From an uncultured Clostridium sp. (lineage in GTDB: Bacteria > Bacillota > Clostridia > TANB77 > CAG-508): a stretch of 22,552 nucleotides of DNA. Both the position numbers and the translations under genes were made by a program. The stretch spans positions 1 to 22,552 of the forward strand of contig CAMGAZ010000003.1 of the NCBI GenBank assembly GCA_946008205.1, read 5' to 3'. Positions 1-6,559 of the stretch are shown here, in pieces (the first letter of the stretch is position 1; every line of letters starts with the position of its first letter). Under the pieces are notes generated by a model. The model had not been told where the DNA came from, did no database searches, and saw only the letters and a program-made list of their open reading frames with translations.

Positions 1-2
1 TG

Positions 3-404
3 CGAAAAATAGCAAGCCCAACAGCAAGGAGTTTTGCAAATATAAATAGTTTTTATAGGGCTTTCAGTGGATGCACAAGATTAACCAACATACCAGCAGA
101 TTTATTTGCGAATTGCCAAAATGTAACTAGTTTAGAGAGTACGTTTGAATAGTGTACAAGTTTAACAAATATACCAGCAGATTTATTTGCGAATTGCCAA
201 AATGTAACTAATTTTAAAAAAACGTTTATTTTTTGTACAAACTTAACGGGAAATGCGCCGGAATTATGGAAAAGAGTCCCTAACGGAGAAACAAATGAGT
301 ATGTAGGAACTCCTGATGGAGAAAGTTGCTTTTATGATTGTAGTAATCTTACTAATTATGGGAAAATACCAGGATATTGGAAAACAGCGCCTGAAGTAGG
401 CTAA
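3..404 (+). pseudogene. BspA-like leucine-rich repeat surface protein, 3' end, with in-frame amber stop
   Basis: The left edge cuts this gene, so only its C-terminal ~133 codons are seen. The frame encodes repeats of about 27 residues of the pattern CT-x-LTNIPADLF-x-NC-x-NVT. It ends with the capping style of such proteins: NLTGNAPELW near codons at 247-276, then a last CSNLTNYGKIPGYW unit before TAA at 402-404. These short cysteine-containing repeats resemble the BspA/DUF285-like leucine-rich repeats of secreted or wall-attached proteins in gut Bacillota. A TAG at 150-152 falls inside a repeat, between Glu and Cys, where the neighbouring repeats read FSGC and FIFC. TAG ends other intact genes in this window, so read-through by recoding is unlikely and the gene is probably inactivated, or the base is a sequence error. 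The family is inferred from repeat pattern only; the signal peptide and anchor lie outside the window. Confidence 0.65.
90..210 (+). repeat. 81-bp coding tandem repeat (two near-identical units)
   Basis: The 40 bases at 90-129 recur without change at 171-210, a shift of 81 bases (27 codons). They encode IPADLFANCQNVT. Identity at DNA level, not only protein level, points to a recent duplication or gene conversion inside the repeat gene. Confidence 0.85.
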
Positions 405-471
405 AATAAACTTTATTAAGATTTTAATTAATGTAGCTATAATAAAATAAAAAATGATAAACAATGAAATA

Positions 472-521
472 ACATATTGAAATATATAAAATTAATATAT
501 ATATTTCAATATGTATTTTTT
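472..521 (+). terminator. Strong intrinsic terminator after the repeat-protein gene
   Basis: A perfect 17-bp stem pairs 472-488 with 498-514 around a 9-nt loop, followed by A and a T run at 516-521. The stem is very AT-rich (one G-C/C-G near each end). It lies about 70 bp after the TAA of the repeat gene. Confidence 0.8.
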
Positions 522-622
522 GTAAATAATTTATGAAATTATTTTAAATTGATGTTGTGATAATTGTAAATTAATAGTATTGCAATAATACAATGCTTAA
601 ATACAAAAAAATCCATGAACTA

Positions 623-651
623 TTGTAAATTTAAGGAAAATCTTATATAAT
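623..651 (+). promoter_or_regulatory. Sigma-A-type promoter upstream of the broken nucleotidyltransferase gene and trpS
   Basis: TTGTAA (623-628) and TATAAT (646-651) are separated by exactly 17 bp. Transcription would start near 658, about 24 bp before the ATG at 682. It probably drives trpS as well, since no better promoter lies nearer. Confidence 0.55.
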
Positions 652-681
652 AGTTAAAGCATATAAATAAAGAGGTAATAT

Positions 682-969
682 ATGAAGTATCGGATTAACA
701 GAAATTTCTTTTAAAAAAATAAAATCAGTTATAGATAAATATAGTAATTACACATTCAAAGTATTTGGCTCAAGAGCAAGAGGAGACTTTAAAAAAGCTC
801 AGACATTGATATTGCTGTGATTGATGAAGTAGACAATAAAACCAAATTTAATATAATGAATGATTTTGATTCATTAGACATACCATATCAAGTCGATTTG
901 GTTTTTATTAAAGATGTGTCTAAACAAGAATTTTTGAAATCTATAGAAAGGGACGGTGTAATATTTTAA
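682..969 (+). pseudogene. MntA-like minimal nucleotidyltransferase, broken by two frameshifts
   Basis: Read with two corrections, this region gives a protein of about 95 residues with the minimal nucleotidyltransferase signature GSRARGDF followed by SDIDIAV. The start ATG at 682 has an AGAGG site at 671-675. After three codons an extra C (691) shifts the frame to that of GLTEISFKKI (from 692). At about 797-799 one base is missing (GCT-CAG instead of GC-x-TCA-GAC), so the frame moves again before SDIDIAV, which then runs open to TAA at 967-969. The family includes MntA antitoxins of HEPN/MNT toxin-antitoxin pairs, which AMPylate or otherwise modify the HEPN toxin, and similar orphan nucleotidyltransferases. 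No HEPN partner is visible; trpS starts one base after the stop. Decay or sequencing error both fit. Confidence 0.7.
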
Positions 970-970
970 T

Positions 971-1984
971 ATGGCAGAAAAGAAAAGAATATTAACAGGA
1001 GATAGACCTACAGGAAGGCTACATATAGGGCATTATTTTGGCTCATTGCAAAAAAGAGTAGAGATGCAAAATTCTGGATTATATGATCCATATATATTAA
1101 TTGCAGATGTTCAAGCTTTAACCGATAATTTTAACAATCCAGATAAAGTAAGAAAAAATGTAAGAGAAGTAGCTATGGACTATTTATCATGTGGAATAGA
1201 CCCAGAAAAAACAACAATATATATTCAATCAATGATTCCAGAAGTAGCTGAACTTACAGTATTTTACTCGAATTTAGTAACAATAGCAAGGCTAGAACGT
1301 AATCCAACCGTAAAAACTGAAATAGCCCAAAAGCGAGATTTATTTGGAGAAAGCGTAACTTATGGATTCTTAGGATATCCAGTTAGCCAAGCTGCTGACA
1401 TTACGTGTTTCAATGGGGAGCTAATTCCAGTAGGAGAAGACCAACTTCCATTAATAGAGCAGTGTAGAGAAATTGTAAGAAAATTCAATTCAATATATGG
1501 AGATGTATTAATAGAACCAGAAGCTGTTTTGTCATCAGCAAAAAGAATAAAAGGCCTAGACGGAAACGAAAAAATGGGAAAATCACTAGGAAATGCCATT
1601 TATTTATCAGACAGTGAAGAAGAAATTACTAGAAAAGTAATGAGTGCTGTGACAGACCCAAAAAGAATAAAAAAAGACGATTTGGGAAATCCTGAGGTAT
1701 GTATGGTTGCATATTATCACAATTTGTTTTCTTCAAAAGAAGAATATGAAAATGTATGTAAAGAATGTAGAGCAGGAGAGCGTGGATGTGTAGCTTGTAA
1801 AAGGCAATTAGCACATAATATAATTGAAACTTTAAGACCAATTAGAGAAAAGAGAAGATACTACGAAGAACATCCAGAAGTTGTAGACAAAATACTAATG
1901 GAAGGCACAGCAAAAGCTCAAAAAGTGGCACAAGAAACAATGAGAAAAGTGAAAAAGGCAATGAAATTAGATTATTTTGCTTAA
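971..1984 (+). CDS. trpS: Tryptophan--tRNA ligase
   Basis: This cytoplasmic class I synthetase joins tryptophan to tRNA-Trp using ATP. At 337 residues it has the usual family length. The nucleotide-binding HIGH motif is intact at residues 18-21 inside TGRLHIGHYFGSL, and the KMSKS loop reads KMGKS at 201-205 followed by LGN. A cysteine cluster near residues 259-276 (CKEC...GCVACK) precedes LRPIREKRR, a C-terminal pattern common in bacterial TrpS. The start fits the family N-terminus, but the ribosome site is weak: the nearest purine run (AAAGGGACGG, about 947-956) is 14-24 bases upstream, inside the broken gene before it. Translation may therefore once have been coupled to that gene. There is no T-box leader upstream. 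obg follows after 53 bases and is probably co-transcribed. Confidence 0.96.
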   Translation: MAEKKRILTGDRPTGRLHIGHYFGSLQKRVEMQNSGLYDPYILIADVQALTDNFNNPDKVRKNVREVAMDYLSCGIDPEKTTIYIQSMIPEVAELTVFYSNLVTIARLERNPTVKTEIAQKRDLFGESVTYGFLGYPVSQAADITCFNGELIPVGEDQLPLIEQCREIVRKFNSIYGDVLIEPEAVLSSAKRIKGLDGNEKMGKSLGNAIYLSDSEEEITRKVMSAVTDPKRIKKDDLGNPEVCMVAYYHNLFSSKEEYENVCKECRAGERGCVACKRQLAHNIIETLRPIREKRRYYEEHPEVVDKILMEGTAKAQKVAQETMRKVKKAMKLDYFA

Positions 1985-2037
1985 TACTAATTTAAGATTT
2001 ATAATTATAATATTGAAATAAAAGTAAGGAGATAACA

Positions 2038-3312
2038 ATGTTTACAGATTATGCGAAAATTTACGCTAGTGCAGGAAAGGGTGGAAACGGAGCGGTATCT
2101 TTTAGAAGAGAAAAGTATATTGCTGCTGGAGGACCTGATGGTGGAGACGGTGGAAAAGGCGGAGATGTTTATTTCGAAGTTGATCCAGACAGTAATACAC
2201 TTATAGACTTTAGATACAAAAAGAAGTTTAAGGCCGAAAATGGACAAAATGGTGAAGGTGCACGTAAGTCTGGCAAAAGTGGCGAAGACCTTTATATAAA
2301 AGTACCAATAGGAACTGTTATAAAAGACGCTAAAACAGAAGAAGTGCTAGCGGATATGTCTGAAAAAGGACAAAAGACTATTATATTAAGAGGCGGAAGA
2401 GGTGGAAAAGGAAATACGCACTTTGCCACTTCTACAAGACAAGCTCCAAGATTTTCACAAGGTGGAGAAGATGGAGAAGAAAAAGAATTAATACTTGAAT
2501 TAAAACTATTGGCTGATGTAGGATTAATCGGATTTCCTAGTGTAGGAAAATCAACAATATTGTCTGTTGTAACAGCAGCAACACCTAAAATTGCAGATTA
2601 TCATTTTACAACATTAGAGCCAAACTTAGGAGTCGTTAAACCTGAATATGGGGAAAGCTTTGTAATGGCAGATATTCCAGGATTAATTGAAGGAGCAAGT
2701 GAAGGTACTGGACTGGGAATACAGTTCTTAAGACATATAGAAAGAACTAGACTTCTATTACATGTAATAGATGTATCTGCTTCAGAAGGAAGAAATCCAG
2801 TAGAAGATTTTTATATCATAAATAAAGAATTAGAAAAATACAGTAAAAAATTGGCACAAAGAAAACAAATAATAGTAGCAAATAAAATAGATGCTATGCA
2901 AGATTCTAAATTATATGCAGACTTAGAAAAATTAGCTAAAGAGAAGAATTTAGAGATATTTAAAATATCTGCTGCAACTGGTGAAGGAATAAAAGAATTA
3001 ATGCATGAAGTATCTAATGTATTAAAGACTCTTCCAAAAGAACAATTGATAGAGCCAATAACTCAAAAGAAAGTTTATAAATTAGAAGAAGAGGAACCGT
3101 ATACAATAAGAAAAGAAGAAGGCATGTACATCGTAGATGGACCAGCTATAAGAGAATTGATGAGGAAAGTAAACATGGAGGATATCGAATCATTGTATTA
3201 CTTCCAAAGACGATTAGAAGAATTAGGTGTTAATCAAAAATTAAAAGAAGCAGGAGTAAGAGAGGGAGATACTGTTAAAGTATTCGACTATTTGCTTGAA
3301 TGGGAAGACTAA
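2038..3312 (+). CDS. obg: GTPase Obg (CgtA), ribosome assembly factor
   Basis: Obg is an essential, slow GTPase that binds the 50S subunit during maturation and links growth to stress signals. All three domains are present in 424 residues: the glycine-rich Obg fold (about 1-158, with GGPDGGDGGKGG), the G domain, and a C-terminal OCT domain (about 345-424). G-domain motifs are intact: P-loop GFPSVGKST at 165-173, G3 DIPG at 212-215, G4 NKID at 282-285 and G5 SAATGEG soon after. A TAAGGAG site at 2025-2031 is 6 bases before ATG. The common rplU-rpmA genes are not upstream here; trpS is. Assignment is secure; the operon link with trpS is inferred from spacing. Confidence 0.97.
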   Translation: MFTDYAKIYASAGKGGNGAVSFRREKYIAAGGPDGGDGGKGGDVYFEVDPDSNTLIDFRYKKKFKAENGQNGEGARKSGKSGEDLYIKVPIGTVIKDAKTEEVLADMSEKGQKTIILRGGRGGKGNTHFATSTRQAPRFSQGGEDGEEKELILELKLLADVGLIGFPSVGKSTILSVVTAATPKIADYHFTTLEPNLGVVKPEYGESFVMADIPGLIEGASEGTGLGIQFLRHIERTRLLLHVIDVSASEGRNPVEDFYIINKELEKYSKKLAQRKQIIVANKIDAMQDSKLYADLEKLAKEKNLEIFKISAATGEGIKELMHEVSNVLKTLPKEQLIEPITQKKVYKLEEEEPYTIRKEEGMYIVDGPAIRELMRKVNMEDIESLYYFQRRLEELGVNQKLKEAGVREGDTVKVFDYLLEWED

Positions 3313-3376
3313 TCGCAATTTACTGATATGTTTTTAGCTATCTTAATACCGTAATTTTATAAAATTTAAAAAAATA

Positions 3377-3416
3377 CAAACTTTTGTTTGACAAAAGATT
3401 ACTTTTATGATAATAT
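3377..3416 (+). promoter_or_regulatory. lexA promoter with overlapping LexA-box-like operator
   Basis: TTGACA (3388-3393), a 17-bp spacer and TAATAT (3411-3416) form a near-consensus promoter. The perfect 5+4+5 palindrome CAAACTTTTGTTTG (3377-3390) overlaps the -35. It resembles the Gram-positive LexA box (consensus around CGAAC-N4-GTTCG) but has AAAC/GTTT arms. This is the position expected for LexA autoregulation. Operator identity is inference from symmetry and placement. Confidence 0.7.
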
Positions 3417-3447
3417 ATTTGCAGAATATTTTTTAGGAGTGATTAAT

Positions 3448-4107
3448 ATGGCGAGAAGAAGGGATCCTTTAGAATTAAATAAAAGGGAAAAGGCTATTTT
3501 AAGATTTATAGAAAGAGAGCTAAATGAGAATGGTTATCCACCATCAGTAAGAGAGATAGGAAAAGCAGTAGGTTTAAAATCAACTGCTACTGTACATTCT
3601 TACTTAGGAAGACTTGAAGAAGCAGGATATATATCGAGAAAAGATAAAAAGGGAAGAACATTACAACTAATAAAGGGAGGAAAACCATACAAACCACATC
3701 CTGTTGAACACAAGAATGTTTATGCAGGAAAAGAAATGGTTGAGGTTCCAGTAGTTGGCAGAATAACTGCAGGAGCACCAATTCTTGCTGTAGAGAATAT
3801 AACAGATACATTTCCTATACCATTAGACTTTATTGGGAATAGTGATTGCTTTATGCTAACTGTAAGAGGGGAAAGCATGATAGAGGCAGGAATAATGAAT
3901 GGGGACTATATACTAGTAAAGAAACAAAACACTGCTGAGAATGGAGAGATTGTAGTAGCTTTAATAGACGATGAAGCTACAGTAAAAACATTCTACAAAG
4001 AAAAGAATCATATAAGATTGCAACCAGAAAATTCTACAATGGACCCAATAATAGTACCAACATGTAATATACTAGGAAAAGTAGCAGGAGTCTTTAGAAA
4101 GATATAA
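3448..4107 (+). CDS. lexA: LexA repressor (SOS response regulator, self-cleaving)
   Basis: LexA represses DNA-damage genes and cleaves itself when RecA is active on single-stranded DNA. The 219-residue protein has an N-terminal winged helix (PPSVREIGKAVGLKSTATVHSYL, about 31-53) and a C-terminal S24 peptidase domain. The cleavage bond is Ala108-Gly109 in RITAGAP. The catalytic serine is Ser143 in RGESM and the lysine is Lys180 in EATVKTF, giving the expected Ser-Lys dyad. The open frame extends upstream to a TTG at 3388, but that codon lies in the -35 box. The ATG at 3448 has TAGGAG at 3435-3440 and gives the normal N-terminus, so it is chosen. The next gene starts 46 bases downstream and may share SOS control. 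Confidence 0.96.
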   Translation: MARRRDPLELNKREKAILRFIERELNENGYPPSVREIGKAVGLKSTATVHSYLGRLEEAGYISRKDKKGRTLQLIKGGKPYKPHPVEHKNVYAGKEMVEVPVVGRITAGAPILAVENITDTFPIPLDFIGNSDCFMLTVRGESMIEAGIMNGDYILVKKQNTAENGEIVVALIDDEATVKTFYKEKNHIRLQPENSTMDPIIVPTCNILGKVAGVFRKI

Positions 4108-4153
4108 ATAACTGATGATAAAAATATTTAAGAGCATTGTGGAGTAATAGATT

Positions 4154-4657
4154 ATGAATAGATTAAAAACATTCGGAAAATATATTTTAATGTTAGTAGG
4201 CTTTTACATTTTTTCTACAATTTTGTCAATTGGATTCATAGCAACAACATACAATGAAATGAATGCAAATATATATCCAGATAGTAATATAGCAGTTAAG
4301 ATAGATGAAGCAAAATCAACTTTTGTTAATGGACATATAAAAGGGAGTATAACAAATACCACAGAAACGGACATCCAATCAAGATATGTAAAATTTGAAT
4401 TACTGTCTAAAAAAGAAAATGAGATACTAACAAAATATATAGAAGTAGACAAACTAGAGGCTGGTGAAACTAAAAATTTTACTATAAATTTCGAAGCGGA
4501 AAATATAAAATCGTTTAATGTTAAAATAACAGATGATTATGTAAGTGAAGAATCTAAAGTGCATTTAATAAATTTGAAAGATGCAGAAAATGAAGAGATA
4601 AAAAATATATCAATATTTTTAGCAACAATAATATTATTGAAATATGTTATATTATAA
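4154..4657 (+). CDS. Small membrane-anchored protein with FxLYD-like extracellular domain
   Basis: I do not recognise a named gene. The 167-residue product begins with a basic tip and a hydrophobic segment (about residues 9-31) that would act as a signal anchor. A soluble domain follows (about 45-145), with a beta-rich pattern (GHIKGSITN, then LEAGETKNFTINFE, then FNVKI) like the FxLYD immunoglobulin-type domains of Gram-positive surface proteins. A second hydrophobic stretch (about 152-167) closes the protein. GGAG at 4141-4144 serves the ATG. The gene starts 46 bases after lexA with no terminator or clear promoter between, so co-transcription and damage induction are possible. Domain assignment is by pattern only; function unknown. 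Confidence 0.75.
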   Translation: MNRLKTFGKYILMLVGFYIFSTILSIGFIATTYNEMNANIYPDSNIAVKIDEAKSTFVNGHIKGSITNTTETDIQSRYVKFELLSKKENEILTKYIEVDKLEAGETKNFTINFEAENIKSFNVKITDDYVSEESKVHLINLKDAENEEIKNISIFLATIILLKYVIL

Positions 4658-4772
4658 AATAATAGAAGCAAAAAAGGGAATAATTATTTAAGTAATGTGT
4701 TATTAACTTTTTTGTTTTTTTATTTGCAATAACAAAAAAATATATAAAATATAAGAAAAAGAATAAAAAAGT

Positions 4773-4801
4773 TTGAAATTTATTTAAAGGTGTAATATAA
4801 T
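4773..4801 (+). promoter_or_regulatory. Promoter of mreB
   Basis: TTGAAA (4773-4778) and TATAAT (4796-4801) are separated by 17 bp. The expected start point is near 4808, about 32 bases before the mreB ATG. Confidence 0.7.
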
Positions 4802-4839
4802 TGTAACAGTTTCGCAATAATGTTAGACTGAAAGGAAAG

Positions 4840-5856
4840 ATGCAAATGTTAGAATTTGGACAAGACATAGGAATAGACTTAGGGACAGCAACAGTTATCG
4901 CATACGTAAAAGGAAAAGGGATTGTATTAAGAGAACCCTCAGTAGTGGCTGTAGATAAAGATACAGGAGATGTTCTGGCTGTAGGAAAAGAAGCGAGAAG
5001 AATGCTTGGAAGAACTCCTGGAAATATTGTTGCTACAAGGCCTTTGAGAGACGGGGTAATATCAGATTATACAGTCACAGAAAAAATGTTAAAATATTTT
5101 ATAAACAAAATATGTGGCAAATATATATTCGCACCTAGAATAATGATATGTGTACCATCAAGAGTGACAGAAGTAGAGAAAAAAGCAGTAATAGATGCAG
5201 CAACTCAAGCGGGAGCTAGAAAGGTTTATTTAATAGAAGAGCCACTTGCAGCTGCAATAGGAGCAGGTTTAGATATATCTAGGCCATGCGGCAATATGGT
5301 TGTTGATATAGGGGGAGGAACAACAGACATAGCTGTAATATCTTTAGGTGGGACAGTCATAAGCACATCTATAAAGATAGCTGGAGACAAGTTCGATGAA
5401 GCGATAGTAAAATATGTAAAGAAAAAACACAACATAGTAATTGGAGAAAGAACAGCAGAAGATCTAAAAATTAATATAGGATGTGTATACCCAAAAATAC
5501 AAGATGCAGAAATGGAAATTAGAGGAAGAGATTTGATAACCGGGTTGCCAAAAACGATTACGGTTTACTCGAGCGAAATGTTAGAAGCTCTGACTGAATG
5601 CGCTGAACAGATAATTGATGCAGTGCATTCAATTTTAGAAAAAACACCGCCAGAGTTATCAGCAGATATAAGTGATAAAGGAATATATATGACTGGAGGA
5701 GGGTGCTTAATAGATGGATTAGACAAACTACTTCAAGAAAGAACTGGAATAAATGTAATGGTAGCTCAAGATTCTGTATCATGTGTTGCACTAGGAACGG
5801 GCAAAGCCTTGGAAAATTTAGACGTTTTGGAAGGACATAGAAAAATCAAAAGATGA
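4840..5856 (+). CDS. mreB: Rod shape-determining protein MreB/Mbl (actin-like)
   Basis: MreB forms membrane-associated filaments that steer the lateral cell-wall synthesis machinery in rod-shaped cells. The 338-residue length is typical. The actin-fold ATPase motifs are present: phosphate-1 DLGTAT at 13-18, phosphate-2 DIGGGTTD at 156-163, and the adenosine loop MTGGGCLIDGLDKLL near 285-299. The AAAGGAAAG site directly before 4840 favours this ATG; the ATG two codons later (4846) is a near-equal alternative. mreC and mreD are not next to it, so it may be an Mbl- or MreBH-type paralogue; the sequence alone does not separate these. It is flanked by its own promoter and by the separately promoted tetR gene. 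TGA is the stop. Confidence 0.93.
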   Translation: MQMLEFGQDIGIDLGTATVIAYVKGKGIVLREPSVVAVDKDTGDVLAVGKEARRMLGRTPGNIVATRPLRDGVISDYTVTEKMLKYFINKICGKYIFAPRIMICVPSRVTEVEKKAVIDAATQAGARKVYLIEEPLAAAIGAGLDISRPCGNMVVDIGGGTTDIAVISLGGTVISTSIKIAGDKFDEAIVKYVKKKHNIVIGERTAEDLKINIGCVYPKIQDAEMEIRGRDLITGLPKTITVYSSEMLEALTECAEQIIDAVHSILEKTPPELSADISDKGIYMTGGGCLIDGLDKLLQERTGINVMVAQDSVSCVALGTGKALENLDVLEGHRKIKR

Positions 5857-5879
5857 ACTGACTATGTGTTCAAAATATA

Positions 5880-5909
5880 TTGCAAGAATTAATAAAAATA
5901 TAGTATAAT
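5880..5909 (+). promoter_or_regulatory. Promoter of the tetR-acyl-CoA synthetase pair
   Basis: TTGCAA (5880-5885) and TATAAT (5904-5909) are separated by 18 bp. The expected start is near 5916, 24 bases before the tetR ATG, leaving a very short leader. Confidence 0.55.
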
Positions 5910-5939
5910 TTCATATATATTGTATTAAGGGTGAAATAA

Positions 5940-6506
5940 ATGAATAAGACTAAAAGAAAAATATTTGAAACATCAATGAAATTATTCGCTGAAAAAGGGT
6001 ATGATGCGACAAGTATAGAGGAAATAACTGCAAACGTAGGTGTTGCAAAAGGAACGTTATACTATCACTTTTCAAGTAAAGAAGAAATATTTGGTTTTTT
6101 AATTGAAGAAGGAGTTAAATTATTAAAAAACAGCATAGAAATAAAAACAGAAAAACTAGAAAATGCATTAGATAAGATAAGAGCAATAGTGCTAATTGAG
6201 ATAAAGGTATTAGTAAAATATGAGGATTTTATGACAATAGTACTAAGAGAAATCTGGGGCAGTGGGGAAAGAAGTAACCTATGCAAAAAACATGTATTTG
6301 AATATATACAGATGATAGAGGAAATTGTTGAAGAAGGAATAAACAAAAAAGAGATAATAGATGGAGATAAGAATGTTATAGCATCCGGAATATTTGGTTT
6401 TACATGCTCAAGTTTAATATATAAAATGAGAACAGATAAGGAAATAAATGTTTTGGAACTATATTCAGAAATAGAAAAAACATTCATAAAAAAATTGAAA
6501 AGGTAA
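5940..6506 (+). CDS. TetR/AcrR-family transcriptional regulator
   Basis: The 188-residue protein has a classic N-terminal TetR DNA-binding domain. Helices around residues 6-44 include LFAEKGYDATSIEEIT and the recognition element GVAKGTLYYHFSSKEE. The remaining ~140 residues are helical ligand-binding and dimer domain, too divergent to name a ligand. An AAGGGTG site precedes the ATG by about 6 bases. The acyl-CoA synthetase gene follows after 53 bases on the same strand without a terminator. By context it may sense acyl-CoA or fatty acids and control that gene, as FadR-type TetR proteins do in Bacillus, but no operator palindrome was recognised. Family assignment is firm; the regulon is inference. 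Confidence 0.92.
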   Translation: MNKTKRKIFETSMKLFAEKGYDATSIEEITANVGVAKGTLYYHFSSKEEIFGFLIEEGVKLLKNSIEIKTEKLENALDKIRAIVLIEIKVLVKYEDFMTIVLREIWGSGERSNLCKKHVFEYIQMIEEIVEEGINKKEIIDGDKNVIASGIFGFTCSSLIYKMRTDKEINVLELYSEIEKTFIKKLKR

Positions 6507-6559
6507 AAAGCATAAAGGAAAGGAGTAAGTCACATATCAATACTGACTGAGAAAATAAA

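Noticed and set aside
150..152. TAG within the repeat gene as a sign of stop-codon recoding
   Set aside because: Intact genes in the window (hydB, the Rrf2 gene) end at TAG in the expected place, and no other in-frame TAG interrupts a conserved gene, so a simple mutation is more likely.
81..211. CRISPR-like repetition
   Set aside because: The repeats are in frame, 81 bases apart without spacers, and encode a leucine-rich repeat protein.
577..591. Palindrome GTATTGCAATAATAC as an operator
   Set aside because: Very short AT-rich arms in AT-rich DNA; expected by chance and not placed on a promoter.
1985..2037. T-box or amino-acid riboswitch for trpS or lysS
   Set aside because: trpS starts one base after the previous gene and lysS has a leader of about 30 bases; no T-box core sequence or antiterminator is seen.
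3388..3447. N-terminal extension of LexA from TTG at 3388
   Set aside because: The codon overlaps the -35 box of the lexA promoter, and the ATG at 3448 has a proper ribosome site and the normal LexA N-terminus.
4680..4740. Terminator between the gene at 4154 and mreB
   Set aside because: Only A/T-run pairing (TTTTTTGTT with AACAAAAAA) is seen; the stem has almost no GC and a long loop, so it is not supported.
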